Of a DNA stretch of 64,000 bases, positions 46,240-58,099 are shown one piece after another. A model generated the notes under the pieces. That model had not been told where the DNA came from. It did no database searches and saw only the letters and a list, made by a program, of their open reading frames with translations. The stretch is from NCBI GenBank assembly GCA_036924285.1, contig JAYKYS010000005.1:23100001-23164000 (forward strand). The letters run 5' to 3'. Within the stretch, counting starts at the first letter, position 1. Every line of letters begins with the position of its first letter. The stretch is from Asterella californica (Eukaryota > Streptophyta > Marchantiopsida > Marchantiales > Aytoniaceae). Position numbers and translations under genes: made by a program.

Positions 46240-48117
46240 ACGGAATTTGCAACGTTACAATTTTGACGTTATATGCAATATCATGATTTCACTATGATAA
46301 TTAATCAAGGATGTGTGTACATGAAGTTAGTCAAGAAACATTTTAAGCAAAAAGGGTACTTAAAAGGTTAGGCCAGAATCCATCTTCTTATGCAAAGAAT
46401 AGTTTCCAAACTTTATAGGAAAATTCTAAAGTTGGCAAAATGGATACTGAGGTTGTACCCCCTATATAGAGTTGTACCTCCTGATCCCCTTATAAAGAGT
46501 GGTACTGACATCCATGACAATTGCATATTTCTGCTATTTTTCCATGAATTATTATTCTTTTTCTTCTGGAAACCAGTTCCTTATTTTGCATCACTACTTG
46601 ATATAAAAAAGATAGATGGTTCATTTCATGACTAGATCAAGGGCCGCCTTTGTTCCATATTTCATTTCACTATTTGATATAATAAGCATATATGAGTTAT
46701 TTTCATGATCTCGGTCCAGGAGCTGACTTGAGCCTCTGCGTCAGCAGAGACGTCAGATGGGAGGAGAGAGGGTAGCTTTTACGCGAATTTGACACGTGTT
46801 ACATCTAGCAGCGTCTCTAAATCACTAGAGGTATCGTTCCGAGATGCCTGTGGACCCCAACTTGATATAAACCCCTCATAAAACCCCTGTACGGTATTTC
46901 TTAGTTCCCCTGACCGTTATTTCACTGCTCACCTTGTTGGGAGCTTCATCGACAAGGAGAAATCATGACGGAATTTGGTCAACTGAAGGACTTTTTCTCA
47001 CCGCCAAAAAAATGTTTCCGAGACTAACAACCATAAACGCTATGATAGCACTACTCTCTAAACTACACTACAGCTGTTGGACCCACCCCCAACCTCCTGG
47101 AGGGAGCTTAAGTGATGTCATGCATGTTTCGTTCCCCTCGACGACCTGAGAAGAAACACTCTCCATGATTCATGTCTACAGACTGCCTACTGTTGTGGGG
47201 TGCAGAAGGGGAAGCTCTCCAGAGTATCCATCCACATACATGAGCTGGGGGGGCACAGTGAAGTGAATGTGTAAATGTTGATACAAGTAGTAATAATAAA
47301 AACTCTTTTCTTCTGTGGGACTTGAAAGTAGTCCCTATGTGCTCATGGACTCACTACATCCCCAGAGCAGTAGAGTGCCGCAACTGCTGATAAGTGCCCC
47401 GAAAGAAAGGCAGAAAGAAGGAAAGGAAAAGAAGGAAGGAAAGAAACCGAAAGGAGGGTCGGTCGTCGATCGATCGTACTCTACAGCTACTGACTGATTG
47501 ACTAGAGAGAGGGTCGAGCCCGATACAGAGCATAGGCGGACCGGAAGAACCAAACAAGAAGGCCGTTCGGCAATTCAATGATGACGCTGACGTTGACGAT
47601 GATCATGTCCATGATCATGACGGTGTTACTCACATTGTGACTGACAGTAAGTAAGTGTAAGTGTAAGTGAAGAGTGCTAGGAAGCTACTGAATCTACGTA
47701 CTTGTCCGGCTATGCTACTCTATGCTAAGAAGAAGAAGAAGAGCTGGGCGGGTAACTACACTCTGTCCATGCATGCATCGATCCGTTCTTCTTCTTTTTC
47801 GATTTCGTCGTCTTGTGCTCTTCTAATCATCCGACACTCCTCGAGAATTCTGAGAGAGGAACCCACATAAGAAAACCATCCTCGCTGTGCTACTCGTACT
47901 GTACATTTCTTCAAGGCTGCTTGCTATGCTTTTCTCCTCTCCTCTCCTCTCCTTTCCTTTCCTTTCCATCGTTCCTTCCTTCCTTCGGAAGCTTCTCCTC
48001 TCACGTTCCGGTACGGTATCATCCATATTTTCACAATTTCTCTGCTGCTGCTGCTGATGATGATTCGATTCGCTGCTGTCGATGTACTTACATAGCTAGC
48101 AATGGTACAACTTCTCT
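46240..48117. other. Region downstream of the auxin carrier; no separate gene supported
   Basis: The part next to 48,118 is the likely 3' untranslated region of the minus-strand carrier gene. It contains long purine/pyrimidine-biased tracts (47,400-47,460 and 47,935-47,990). Around 46,780-46,890 there is a G-box-like ACACGTGT and a TATA-like GATATAAACC on the plus strand, but no recognised gene follows. Confidence 0.4.
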
Positions 48118-51100
48118 CTAGGTGAACTTCATCGGCGGTGGCGGTGACGCAACAGGATGACCGCGAGGAGGGCACTGGAAGCATTTGGCGAACAGGCCGA
48201 AGGTTTTGATCTGCCTGACGAAGTTCGTCATGCTAGCCCAGCCTCCGAAACCTACTCCCACCACCAGGATCCACACTACTAGGAAGATGTTGAACAAGTA
48301 CATCAATATCCAGCTCGGTAGAAATCTTGGAGGCTTGAAGACGGCATTCTGTGGACCAACAAAACCTCAAAGTTATCGATGTGTCCTGTAATCAGACGAC
48401 CCAAGAGAAGGAAGCTGTTTCCGACTGGCAAGAGTTTACCTCAAATCATCAAAGCCTCTAAACCGAATATTGACTTGAAATACTAGAATCCTATGAGACA
48501 GAAGGTTTAAAGCCTCAATGACCTAAACAAACAGAAACATCCGAATGGATCGGGGCGGTCGAATGCTGTAGGATGGGTGCGTGCGTGGTGCGTGGTGCGT
48601 GAGCTTACCATGCGTGCGTACGAAGAGCGGTATACAGCCATGTGTGCGGTACATGGGATCAGATAGACGGTGAATGTCACCAGCAATGCTCCCACAGCAG
48701 AGTTGATAGGTCCAAAGAATGGGAAGATGATCGCCAAGAACCAAATGGGAAGCACGACCGGGATTCTGCAGAGTGCCCGGAAGGGAAGGCTCTTCGTTTT
48801 GTGGATGCCCAAAAACTTCTCCCACACGAAGTAAAGGGGCATGGATGCAAATCCGAACGTGATGAACTGTCATCGATCCAGTGCAGCAGCAGCAACACAC
48901 CGAATTGAGTCAGATTCCGAGCCAAATCTAGATACGAACTTGGAGGAACTCCAACATTCAGAAACACGAGGATGAATTTGTGGAGTCAGAATAGAATACC
49001 TGATGAATGAGCATGAGGACTACAGCGGCGTCTCTCCATCTGGTCCTTGGGAGCAGAGCTAGCGCGTTGGACACCTTCAGAAGCTTGTCACCGAAGGCCC
49101 AGTATACAGCGACGGCGGACGGCAGCGTCAGAGTGAAGACATAGATTGTTGCCAGTAGGTACACCACCTTGAACTTGGCGGGTTTGTACATGGCGTGCAT
49201 AATCTCCCTGCGTCACCAGGACCCGAATGATCAGCTCAGCTCATCTCATCTCATCTCACTCGTCAGTCGAATCACAGCGACAGCTAAATGCCTCAATCTG
49301 ACTTTCACAACAGTGAGACGAGGAAGACTTACACAGTGACAGCATGACCACCGAAAGTGTAGAGAATGTTGGTAGCTCCTGTGAAATAGAGAACTTCGCT
49401 CTTGGGCCCGGAGTGCTGGATGTCATCGGCCTGCTAGCAACGAGTGAGGCATGCACGCATGAGTGATTGCATCGGGAGTAGAAAATTTGAGTGAATACCG
49501 AAGCTCTACAGTCTACGATTGTGGGAAGTTTTTCTCACGATGAAAAGGGGACTTGCAATTTGTCTTGTACGCACCTGGCCGTGAATAAGGGCGCTGATGG
49601 TCATGTACCAGGCTGTGTACGTGATCATTATCAACCCGAGGAACGACCAGACTCGAAAATTGTGGAACGTAGGAATGAAAACAGTGGTCGCACAGCACGC
49701 ACCGAAGATATAAGTCCATGTGCGCTTGTCGTACTTGTCACTTATCAAGTATATGTTACTGCAAAGCGAACGAGGAAACCGAAACATAAGTTGTTGCAAT
49801 TATTGTACCCTGGATCGTGTATCGTAAGTCATGATGATCAGTTTCGTCGATTCAGTGTTGAGCTGAGATATTCTGATTCTCTTCAGCGGTAATGAAAACA
49901 AGTACCTCGCGCAAGCGATGAGCTGGATTACGGATCCGAAAAGGAGGAAAACGCAGTTGAAAACGAGACCGGCTGTCCTCCAGTACGGCCCCAGCAGCCC
50001 TCCTAGCACCTCGAACCACTGCACGAGCGCAAGACATAAAAATCAGACCTCAGTGCTCACTCCAGTTTCCCCCGGATTCGAAGCTGGACGGACCTCCGAG
50101 CTCACTCGGAGCTCGGGGTGTTTGAAAACGGCTTAGGAGGTGAAAGAGTCGCACACTACTCACCTGAATGACATGATTCTTGAAGTCGTGACCCTCTTTC
50201 TCTTTGCGAGCTCGGTATTCGCAGTAGAGGGTGGTGATGAGATAGCAAGTCCAGCATCCCACTAGACCGTAAAACACTTGGAATGTTACTCCTGAAGCTA
50301 TTCCCAGCTGCGAGAAAGAGTATGGCAGCGTCAACAGCACTTGAGCGACCTGAACAACACAACCCCAAGCAGTCCAGGAGGAAGCCGGGCGATTTTATCA
50401 GCAAAAATGGTTATCTCAAATCGACTCCATCCTCTCTATAACAACCTCCCTATCGCGAAGCACTCGAGCAGAGAGATTGTTAACGGTTGAACACTGTCAA
50501 CTCCAGACAATTCAACGCATCTAAGCTAATATCGAGCCGAACCTCTCCCTCCGGAGAAGATGGGATGGTGTAATCAGGCTCATACGGAGAGCAAGTGGAA
50601 CAGGGAAGTTGAGCAGGGTGTTTCGAAGAATCGAAAGCAAGAGTCTTCCGGCATGAGACTGAAGTCAACGGACTTGAACAACTTCGACGAAGGTAGTTCT
50701 AAGTCGCATATCGTCATCCGAAAGCCGAAAGAAGAGAAATAGAGTGAGATTCGTGTCCCAGATGACTGTTCACACTCATAAGAGTCCACTCTCGAGCTCC
50801 TCTTACTTTTGTCGGCTAACGAAGATTCTCGCGCTACGACGTCTAGCTAGCATCGTGATAGAGCGCGCTGTATTGGCAGAGTGGCTGCGGTGCTCCGGAA
50901 TGGCGAACCGAAAGGAATTTCGTCTCCGCGTGAGCACTAGCTAGCGCCACTCGTGAGCAACATCGCAAGCACAAAGTTCGGGAAGGAACGAAGGACTGAA
51001 AGCATTCTATGGACTGAGCTTGCCGTACGGTCTGGCAAAGTGCGAGCTGGAGAGCGCGCTTCGGTGGCATTAGCTTCAGTCTGCTCACTCCGGCTCAAGC

Positions 51101-51381
51101 TAGTGAAGAATTGTAGAGCTCTTTACTGCAGGAATCTCTCGACTCAATCGGAAATTTTACATACGGCGAAGAAGAGGGACCTGGTTAGAGGCTGCACTGA
51201 ACCACGCATCTGTCGCTGATCCACCATGCCATAGTAAATCTTTGGCGCGCCCACCGAAAGTAGGCTGTTCGTCGTTCTCGAGCTGCTCAATCTTCTGATG
51301 CTGTTCTTGCATCTCCCCGTAGCTTCCAACAATGCCATCCGTATCACTGCCCCCGAGGGACCCGGTCTTCGTCGGTGCCAT
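48118..51381 (-). CDS. AUX1: AUX1/LAX auxin influx carrier, 8 exons
   Basis: AUX1/LAX proteins are plasma-membrane proton symporters that import indole-3-acetic acid. Eight minus-strand exons join in frame to 492 residues (Arabidopsis AUX1 is 485): 51,381-51,181; 50,349-50,164; 50,018-49,906; 49,758-49,575; 49,430-49,333; 49,207-49,000; 48,866-48,609; 48,348-48,118. All introns are GT-AG. Segments in order: LLWHGGSATDAWFSAASNQV; LLTLPYSFSQLG; EYRARKEKEGHDFKNHVIQ; WTYIFGACCATTVFIPTFHN; LYFTGATNILYTFGGHAVTV; YVFTLTLPSAVAVYWAFGD; PIWFLAIIFPFFGPINSAVG; GFGGWASMTNFVRQIKTFGL; FAKCFQC. About ten or eleven hydrophobic segments are visible, as in the family. The start (MAPTKTGSLGG) begins a cytosolic hydrophilic N-terminus. 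The first intron is 830 bp; the others are about 125-260 bp. No break was seen. Confidence 0.96.
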
Positions 51382-53050
51382 CGCTTCCTTCCCTTGAATC
51401 GCAAAGAAGAAGACCTCAAATGCCTCTGCTGGAGACTTTCTCCTGATCCGCTACGACGAACAGTTCTGCATGAATACGGAGAGAGCTTTAAGAAAGAGAA
51501 AACACTTTCGGTCCAACAAAGAGAGGGCGGAAATGATAGAAAACCGAACTGATTATAAATGCAAGGTCTATGTGCTTTATAAAAAAGGTTCTCTCAAGTC
51601 CAGAAGATATTATGATTACCAATGCACGCATTTAAGGAGAGAGATGGACGGACTGTCAGAATATGATGAACTCAGAGAGAAATTGCACAGAATCATCTAC
51701 GCACGGGGCCGTGCAATTCTTTTTCTTCTCTTTTTCCTCGATAAAAAAAAAAAACTTTTAAGACTGGTATGTCCAGACAACAGGCCCGACAACAAACAGC
51801 TCACTGATCATTACGGAATGCGCCACTCTCCCACAACTGTCTCTGCCTCTCGACTTGGACTGGAAACAAGCTTTCATAGCACCTGGACGGATGGATACCT
51901 TCTCCTCACGCCGGGTGCTCATTATCTCCAGCACTGCTAGCCAGTCCAGTGGATAGATATATGAATCACTGGCCGTCTTACTCGCGCCAAGTCCCAGGCA
52001 CAGGGAGAACACGTTCCAGGTCCTCTTGTATTCTAAGAGTCTGAATCTCAATCACAACCGCGCACACTAACCAACGAACCACCGACTCCGCCCGTATCTA
52101 CTTCTTGAACTCGAAGGGGAAGTTCGAGATTACTGACAGCGGCAGGGCTCACACACAACTATCTCTCGTAGGACTCGACAGCTGCAGCATTGTCAGCCCA
52201 CGCAAGTGATGCGACGGCGGCTCCTGCTGCTGCTGGTAGAGCTCTCCAAATACAAGACGAAGCCGATTTCCTCTCGTACTGCTCACTCAGTCGTTGGGAG
52301 ATTGTACTGCAAAGCAGAGAGCGGCTCAGTCAGAGTGGAAGAGCGGCAAGGTGCGGACGGAGCGGGGGAAGCACAGACGAGTCGGGAATGAGTGCGCTCT
52401 TCAGATGAGAGAACTCCAGCGAGAATTTTCTCATCAGAAGACTTTAAAGGCCTGGCTGCCTGCCCACAACGCCAGCAGGAGGCCCTCCGAGCGCTCTCCC
52501 TCCCTTTTACCTCATCCTGTCTGCCCGGGATTTCCAGCGAAATTCCAGAGCAATCAATTCTTGCTCATTGCTCAGGACTGACTGACCCCACTCTCGACTC
52601 TCCTACACCTTTCTTCGTCGTCGTCGAGCTCGGAGGAAGGGAGGGGAAAGATGGGCCGCCTGGTCCCCCCTCCCTTCTTCTGCCGATCAGAGATATAGAC
52701 CAATACCGTACCGGATCCTAGTGTACGGCGCTGGATTTCTTTCCGCCCGTCTGTGACGGTCAGTCTCTCCCGGTTGAAACGAAGAAACAAACAAATAACA
52801 CGAACGGCAGGGAAAGACAACAAGATAGTTTGGAATAGGGACTCACCTAACCCAACCCAAACACCTGGTGGGAGTTAAATCCGCGGACACTGCCGATAAT
52901 ATCGGCGATTGTTGGGTGATCCGCAACTGTTGCTGTCCGACCCTTCCCTTCCAGCGGCGGGCTACAGTAGCTGATCTCTAGACTCTGGTGACTGGTCCTT
53001 CTTTCCCCGGGACCGTGAGCGGGGAAGATCCGTCCTCCACTCACTTAGAA
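51382..53050 (-). promoter_or_regulatory. Upstream/5' region of the auxin carrier gene
   Basis: This GC-richer region holds no recognised protein. On the minus strand a TTTTTTATAAAG element lies about 200 bp before the start codon (near 51,583). An auxin-response core, TGTCTC on the plus strand (GAGACA toward the gene), is at 51,839-51,844, and its presence would suit auxin control. A single hexamer is weak evidence, and the transcription start is unknown. Confidence 0.3.
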
Positions 53051-56000
53051 CTTAGAGCATCCCTACCGGGAAGCTCTATATCAGAGGAGCGGATACTTTT
53101 GAATATAGCGTGGAAAGAGGCGGAGGCGGAGGCGCAATAGCAGTTTCCAGCGAGTTTCCAACCGGAGTATACGCACCGTAAAAGCTTTTTCGTACGAGAT
53201 TTCAGACCTCAGCGGTAGTGCCTTACTCGAAGCTAAACCTCGGGTCAAATAAGAGAGAAGTCTCCGGATTTCTTACGAGATGACTCCGGAGTAAGACTGC
53301 ATTTGGCCCGAGTATATGTAAAGATCCTGTATGGGTTTGATCCAGAGGCAGTTTGATAGGAGACGGACTCATGATATTAACGACAAACGTGATGGATCTG
53401 TGTATTTATGATTAAATAGATTTGTGAAAATAATCTAATTTAATTTACTCGATAAAAGATCTCGTGGATCCATAATAGATTTTGTGAGCAACTTACGTGA
53501 TCCACTTACGAGTATCTTCGGTAATTGTTCAGCGGACTAAATCGTCAGATCCGTAATGAATCGTTTGGGGTTTTCATACATTGAGGTCAGTCAAACACAG
53601 ACAGGTACGGAGGTAAGCTCCATGGTAACACGTTACGAATACACAAAGACTGGGATAAACATAATTGAGTGGATCTGAATCAACTCAAATCGAGTTATCA
53701 ACTCGACCATGGCCAAGACATGACAGTCCCTGAACGAACGATTGGCATCTCATACAGTGCTCGTCGGACTAGACTTTGATGTTCGTCACGATGATTACGG
53801 ATCTTTCGATGAGTTCGACTCGTTTATGTTTGAAACCTCCTACTACGGATTTATTCGTGACTTGTGGCAGCTAAATCATTTACTTGGTCAGGTCCTTGAC
53901 CTACACTTGAGTGTGGGGACTTACAGATAAGCCAAGTGTAACGACACGGAGGTTTTGGTTTGATGTGACATATTGTGGTCCAGATGATTCGCATGAGCTA
54001 GAGGATTTCAGTGCAAGGCAAGACGGCATATCGTCATCAATTTCTTCATTAGACTTTGAGTCATGTCTTCTTCGCAAGTCCACTAAGAGCCTCGTCCCAC
54101 TTGTCTTCTATTTTTGTAAAGTGTTAAGATCTGTGTCGACTATACCTCTATTTTGCTTATCCGATATAAACTCAGAAGTTCGGTACTAACGATGTCTTTC
54201 AGACAGAAAAACACGACGCAATGAATAGCCAATGGACGGAAAGACTCCATCAAGCCTAACAAGGAAAAGAGGTACCTGAAGGACAAAGCAACCAACGTCT
54301 TGAAGGGAAGAAGAACATTGCCTAAGTCTCGCTATCAATAGCTCTACGTAGTTTATCACACATCCGTAAATCAAAACTTTTACATACAACAGGCGTACAT
54401 GAAGTAGCATCGTCTATTACAATTGCTCTCTTGTGAATCGCGTCTGCTAAAACTCTTTGTAAAGTAATGAAAATTTGTTGTCTAAAAAACATAATGCAAA
54501 AAGAAAAAAAATGATACCCCTAATACTTCTCATAATAAATTCTTACCCAATCTCAAATAAAAACGTCAGACTCCAAGACTAAATAGATGAATTGATATCC
54601 TTCTACCTATTTTTATACTTAGTCACATTCGCTGCTCCTTCAGACTACATCGCAAGATTATTAATTTACGAATATTCGGTATCATATAAGATCTCCACAA
54701 TTCTGAGATGGGATACCTCCCACCCACTCATTTCATTTATTTCGCTTGGTTTGTAGTGGATTTTTGACGCGTGAACATGGCACGAGAATAAGACTAGCGG
54801 ACTCTGCATACGATTGGACTCTGGGAACGATGGTTTGGGTCGCGGCACTTCAGTGAATAAACCGAAGAAAAAATGCTGTCAGTCTGAAGGCACCAGTCCT
54901 TGACACGCACACCTATGAAAAACTCACCGGCTTGGACTGCAATCTTGTCATTTGATTTCTCTTGTTGATTGTAGCTTTCCAGTCTAAGGAGCGTAATTTT
55001 AGTACCGAAATGGTAATTCAAATCGCACTGCTAAGGTTCGCGCATACCTAACTGCGAGTTATTTTTTACAGGTATAACTTACAGAGTGAATTTATCCTCA
55101 AAGGTGTCAGAATATAATAAAAGTTATTCTTAAAAGTTATTTTTTCAATAATCCGGATTAAACATTCATCTCATAAATCTTTTTGCTAAATAGTAGCAAA
55201 TTCCTTTGAACATGCAAGCATGTGCAAATTCAAATTATAAACTTAGACACAAACAACGAATACTAAATTAACTGCACTCCTCGCAAGTATGCGCGATTCG
55301 AGTTACCAGCACGGTAGATGGGTTTCAGAGCTAGAGGCATGATATCACCGTCGCGAGTAGTAGGGAGTGTGGCGCAGGGTGGGCCCCGTATACGGGTTCA
55401 GTTCTGAGGTGGAACACCCAACTGGATCAGGACGGAGAGTTACTGCAGTGGCCTCCCATGAGTCCCAGCAGATGATGGTTAGGTACTAGGAGGGCTTATA
55501 TACTCATTACTCCCAATGACAGGAACTTGTTAGCCAATTGTTGGGCCGACTTTGTAGTGCAAATGGAGAAAATTATAGTGGCTCTGGAAACTACCTTCAA
55601 GCTAACTTGTACAGCACGCAAATTAATTTTAGAGCAAATTATTTTCTCACAACCTGGTGTACTGGTTTACCACATCTGGACAGTAAGTAGTACTCTAGGT
55701 AGACAAGAAACTTTTTACTGTCGGGACACAATTTTAACTCTCAGTATGTATGCAAAGTGTAATTCTGGCAGAGGAGAAGAAAAAGACAAAACCTTTATAC
55801 ATGTCACAAAAGTATCATGAGCAAAATTGACTGAAAACTTGCTTCAGAAGAGTTTAGTCCAAAATACATAAACAACAGCGGAGACTTACGAGGAAGATTA
55901 CTCGACTGGGTTTGGAGATATATTTTAGAGAGTGATAAAGTTTTATAAATATATTTTATTACATCTAAGTTGCTAAATTTAAAGTACTAAAATAACAATC

Positions 56001-56870
56001 AGTTGATTAACTTTATTACACATGATTTCTGGCGTTACACACAACTCACAAGTTAGTCACTTTGACTGAATTCATTTTGATATAAAGATTTGTGCTTTCA
56101 GTGAATAAGATTATTTTTTATTTTTTATTTTTATTTTGTAACCTAACTCTTCTAAAAAATAAACATAAATTAAAATTCGTGTATATTTCTCCTCTTCCGA
56201 ACTTGGAAGAAGGAAATATACATTCGATGGGCAAAATTTCTCTTGTTATCCCACCTCTGCAAGTTTCTGAAAATATGCATCCCAAATGAAGTACGTTGCG
56301 AAGTTGGAGAAGACTACAAGCGGTAAAAATAAAAATAAATTTGATTTTCTCATTGGTGGGAGTTGTATCTCATGATTGTTTACGTTTTCTCTTTAAAAAA
56401 CCAATAGTCTTGAACTAAGAATTGTGCTTGTATGATTTAGGGCAGTACAAAGTAAAATTTTTGTTTCATGTTTTGGACGAGTCTAAATTAGAGACTAATG
56501 TTATTGCTTGATCTGATTTTGTCACGTGCACTGTTTTCTGCGTTGGATTATTTTTGATTGCAAGTTTAGAGCTACTGCTCACATGCTGAGTGATTCCTTT
56601 GGACTGAATGCTACGGGATTGTGGTTTCTCGATCGCTTTTGTTTCCTGCAGGTGTTGTGGAATTCATCGATTCATCTTTCGTGAGATGCATTAGTCTTTT
56701 TTTCTCTCTCTCTCTCATTGATAATAGTTACTGAATCTCATGCTGATTTCATTCTCATTCAAATAATATTAGCTTAGCACGCAGTCGCCTTTAAGTGCAG
56801 ATTATGGGATGTTTAACTTCTAAGGTGCCTACTCCCTATGTCTACAAAAGATTCATCTGAAACACCAAAA
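53050..56870. other. AT-rich intergenic region
   Basis: Short frames at 53,742-53,930 and 53,911-54,189 (plus) and 54,186-55,021 (minus) show no recognisable family. No RNA gene or mobile-element boundary was seen. Confidence 0.45.
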
Positions 56871-56877
56871 ACTCAGT

Positions 56878-57118
56878 TCATGAAGAGTAAAACACTGAAG
56901 CGGAGCATTGTTCCAAATAGTTATCTGCATCATTGGCTGGAGAAGTAACAGATATAAATTTCAGTGCATAACACCGATACAGAAAACATATAATGACGTA
57001 TGACATAATACGAGAAATAAAATCAATTCGTGAAGAGGAGAAAGCTAAAGCGGAGTGCTGCATCAAATAGTTCTCTACATCTTCAGCTGGAACGACAAAG
57101 AAAAAAATTCAGCGCATA
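56878..57118. repeat. Direct duplication, about 95-bp unit spaced 149 bp
   Basis: TTCATGAAGAGTAAAACACTGAAGCGGAGC-type sequence at 56,878 recurs at 57,027 (TTCGTGAAGAGGAGAAAGC...AAGCGGAG), followed in both by CAAATAGTT, CTGGA and TTCAG(T/C)GCATA blocks. The copies are diverged by roughly a quarter of positions. Confidence 0.7.
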
Positions 57119-57661
57119 CGTGTCCAGACAGAGATTCACTTCAGTTTCATACATAAAGAAGCTTGACATGGAATTGGACATCAATTTGATGTAACCGTGT
57201 TAGATAACATCCAAGTTAGTACAGGGAGATCTCAAGTTCAAATTTTCATTCATGTGTGACCGTAAGGTCAATTTTTAGTCTGGTCATGTAGCTATCATTA
57301 GAGTCTTTGTCTCTATAGAAAATCTCCTCCTCTTGGTTTAAGCGTTAGAGGTTACGCTGGACAGACGAGCAGAGATAGCGCACGGCCATGGGCGTCTGTC
57401 ATTAACGCCCTGCTTGTGCTTAATATTACAGAGGGTAGGCATAAGTCTAGCCACAGAAGAGAAATATTGTCTTTTGCAGTGAGTTGATGCATGCATGTGT
57501 GCTTGCTTGTTTTGACTCAAGAATGAACTATTGAAAAGAATATATTTTATGAATAAAATATTTTTTTGATTATTCGTAATGAGAACTACATACTTTTTTT
57601 CTTTTCCATGAGAGACGCTAAAAGGGTCACTGTGAAAATTTGAGCCAGTCATAAAGACCTG

Positions 57662-58090
57662 TTGCCACCGTTGAGTAGGCCACGGCCGTGTCCGTAAACA
57701 CAAGAGATTTAATTTTTTCTCGTAACAACCATCGAACTAAGGATAGGATGAATATGCATATCTAAATAATTTCTTACTAAACTGATTAGTCGTGGTAAAC
57801 TATGGGATCAAGTGGGTTAAGAAATCTCTAGTTTTACATACTTTATTTTTAACATAATTTCTCAGTGATTTTTTAGTGGATTCTTGCCACCGTTGAGTGG
57901 ACCACGGCGGTGTCCGTCACACACGGGACATTTAAATTTTCCTCGCAACAAACATCGAACTAAGGAGAGGGTGAATAATATGCAGACCTAAATAATTCCC
58001 GACTGAACTGATTAATAGTGGTAAACTATGGGATCAAGTGGTCTAACAAATCTCTAGTTTAACATACATGATTTCCCAGTGAAACTTTTG
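57662..58090. repeat. Tandem duplication, 222-bp unit
   Basis: TTGCCACCGTTGAGT starts at 57,662 and again at 57,884. Shared blocks include CATCGAACTAAGGA, GTGGTAAACTATGGGATCAA and AAATCTCTAGTTT. The copies show many transitions and small indels, so the duplication is old. Confidence 0.85.
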
Positions 58091-58099
58091 ACCTGGGCA

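Noticed and set aside
48507..48900. Plus- and minus-strand alternative ORFs over auxin carrier exon 7
   Set aside because: The homology-supported reading (48,866-48,609, minus) explains the block; the others are out of frame.
52190..52720. Overlapping plus-strand ORFs in the GC-rich region upstream of the auxin carrier
   Set aside because: All frames are partly open because of base composition; none shows a domain, and the region lies where the carrier promoter and leader are expected.
55330..55480. Possible 5S rRNA-like segment with paired GGGCCC and GTATAC blocks
   Set aside because: Comparison with the plant 5S layout shows no match to its internal control region.
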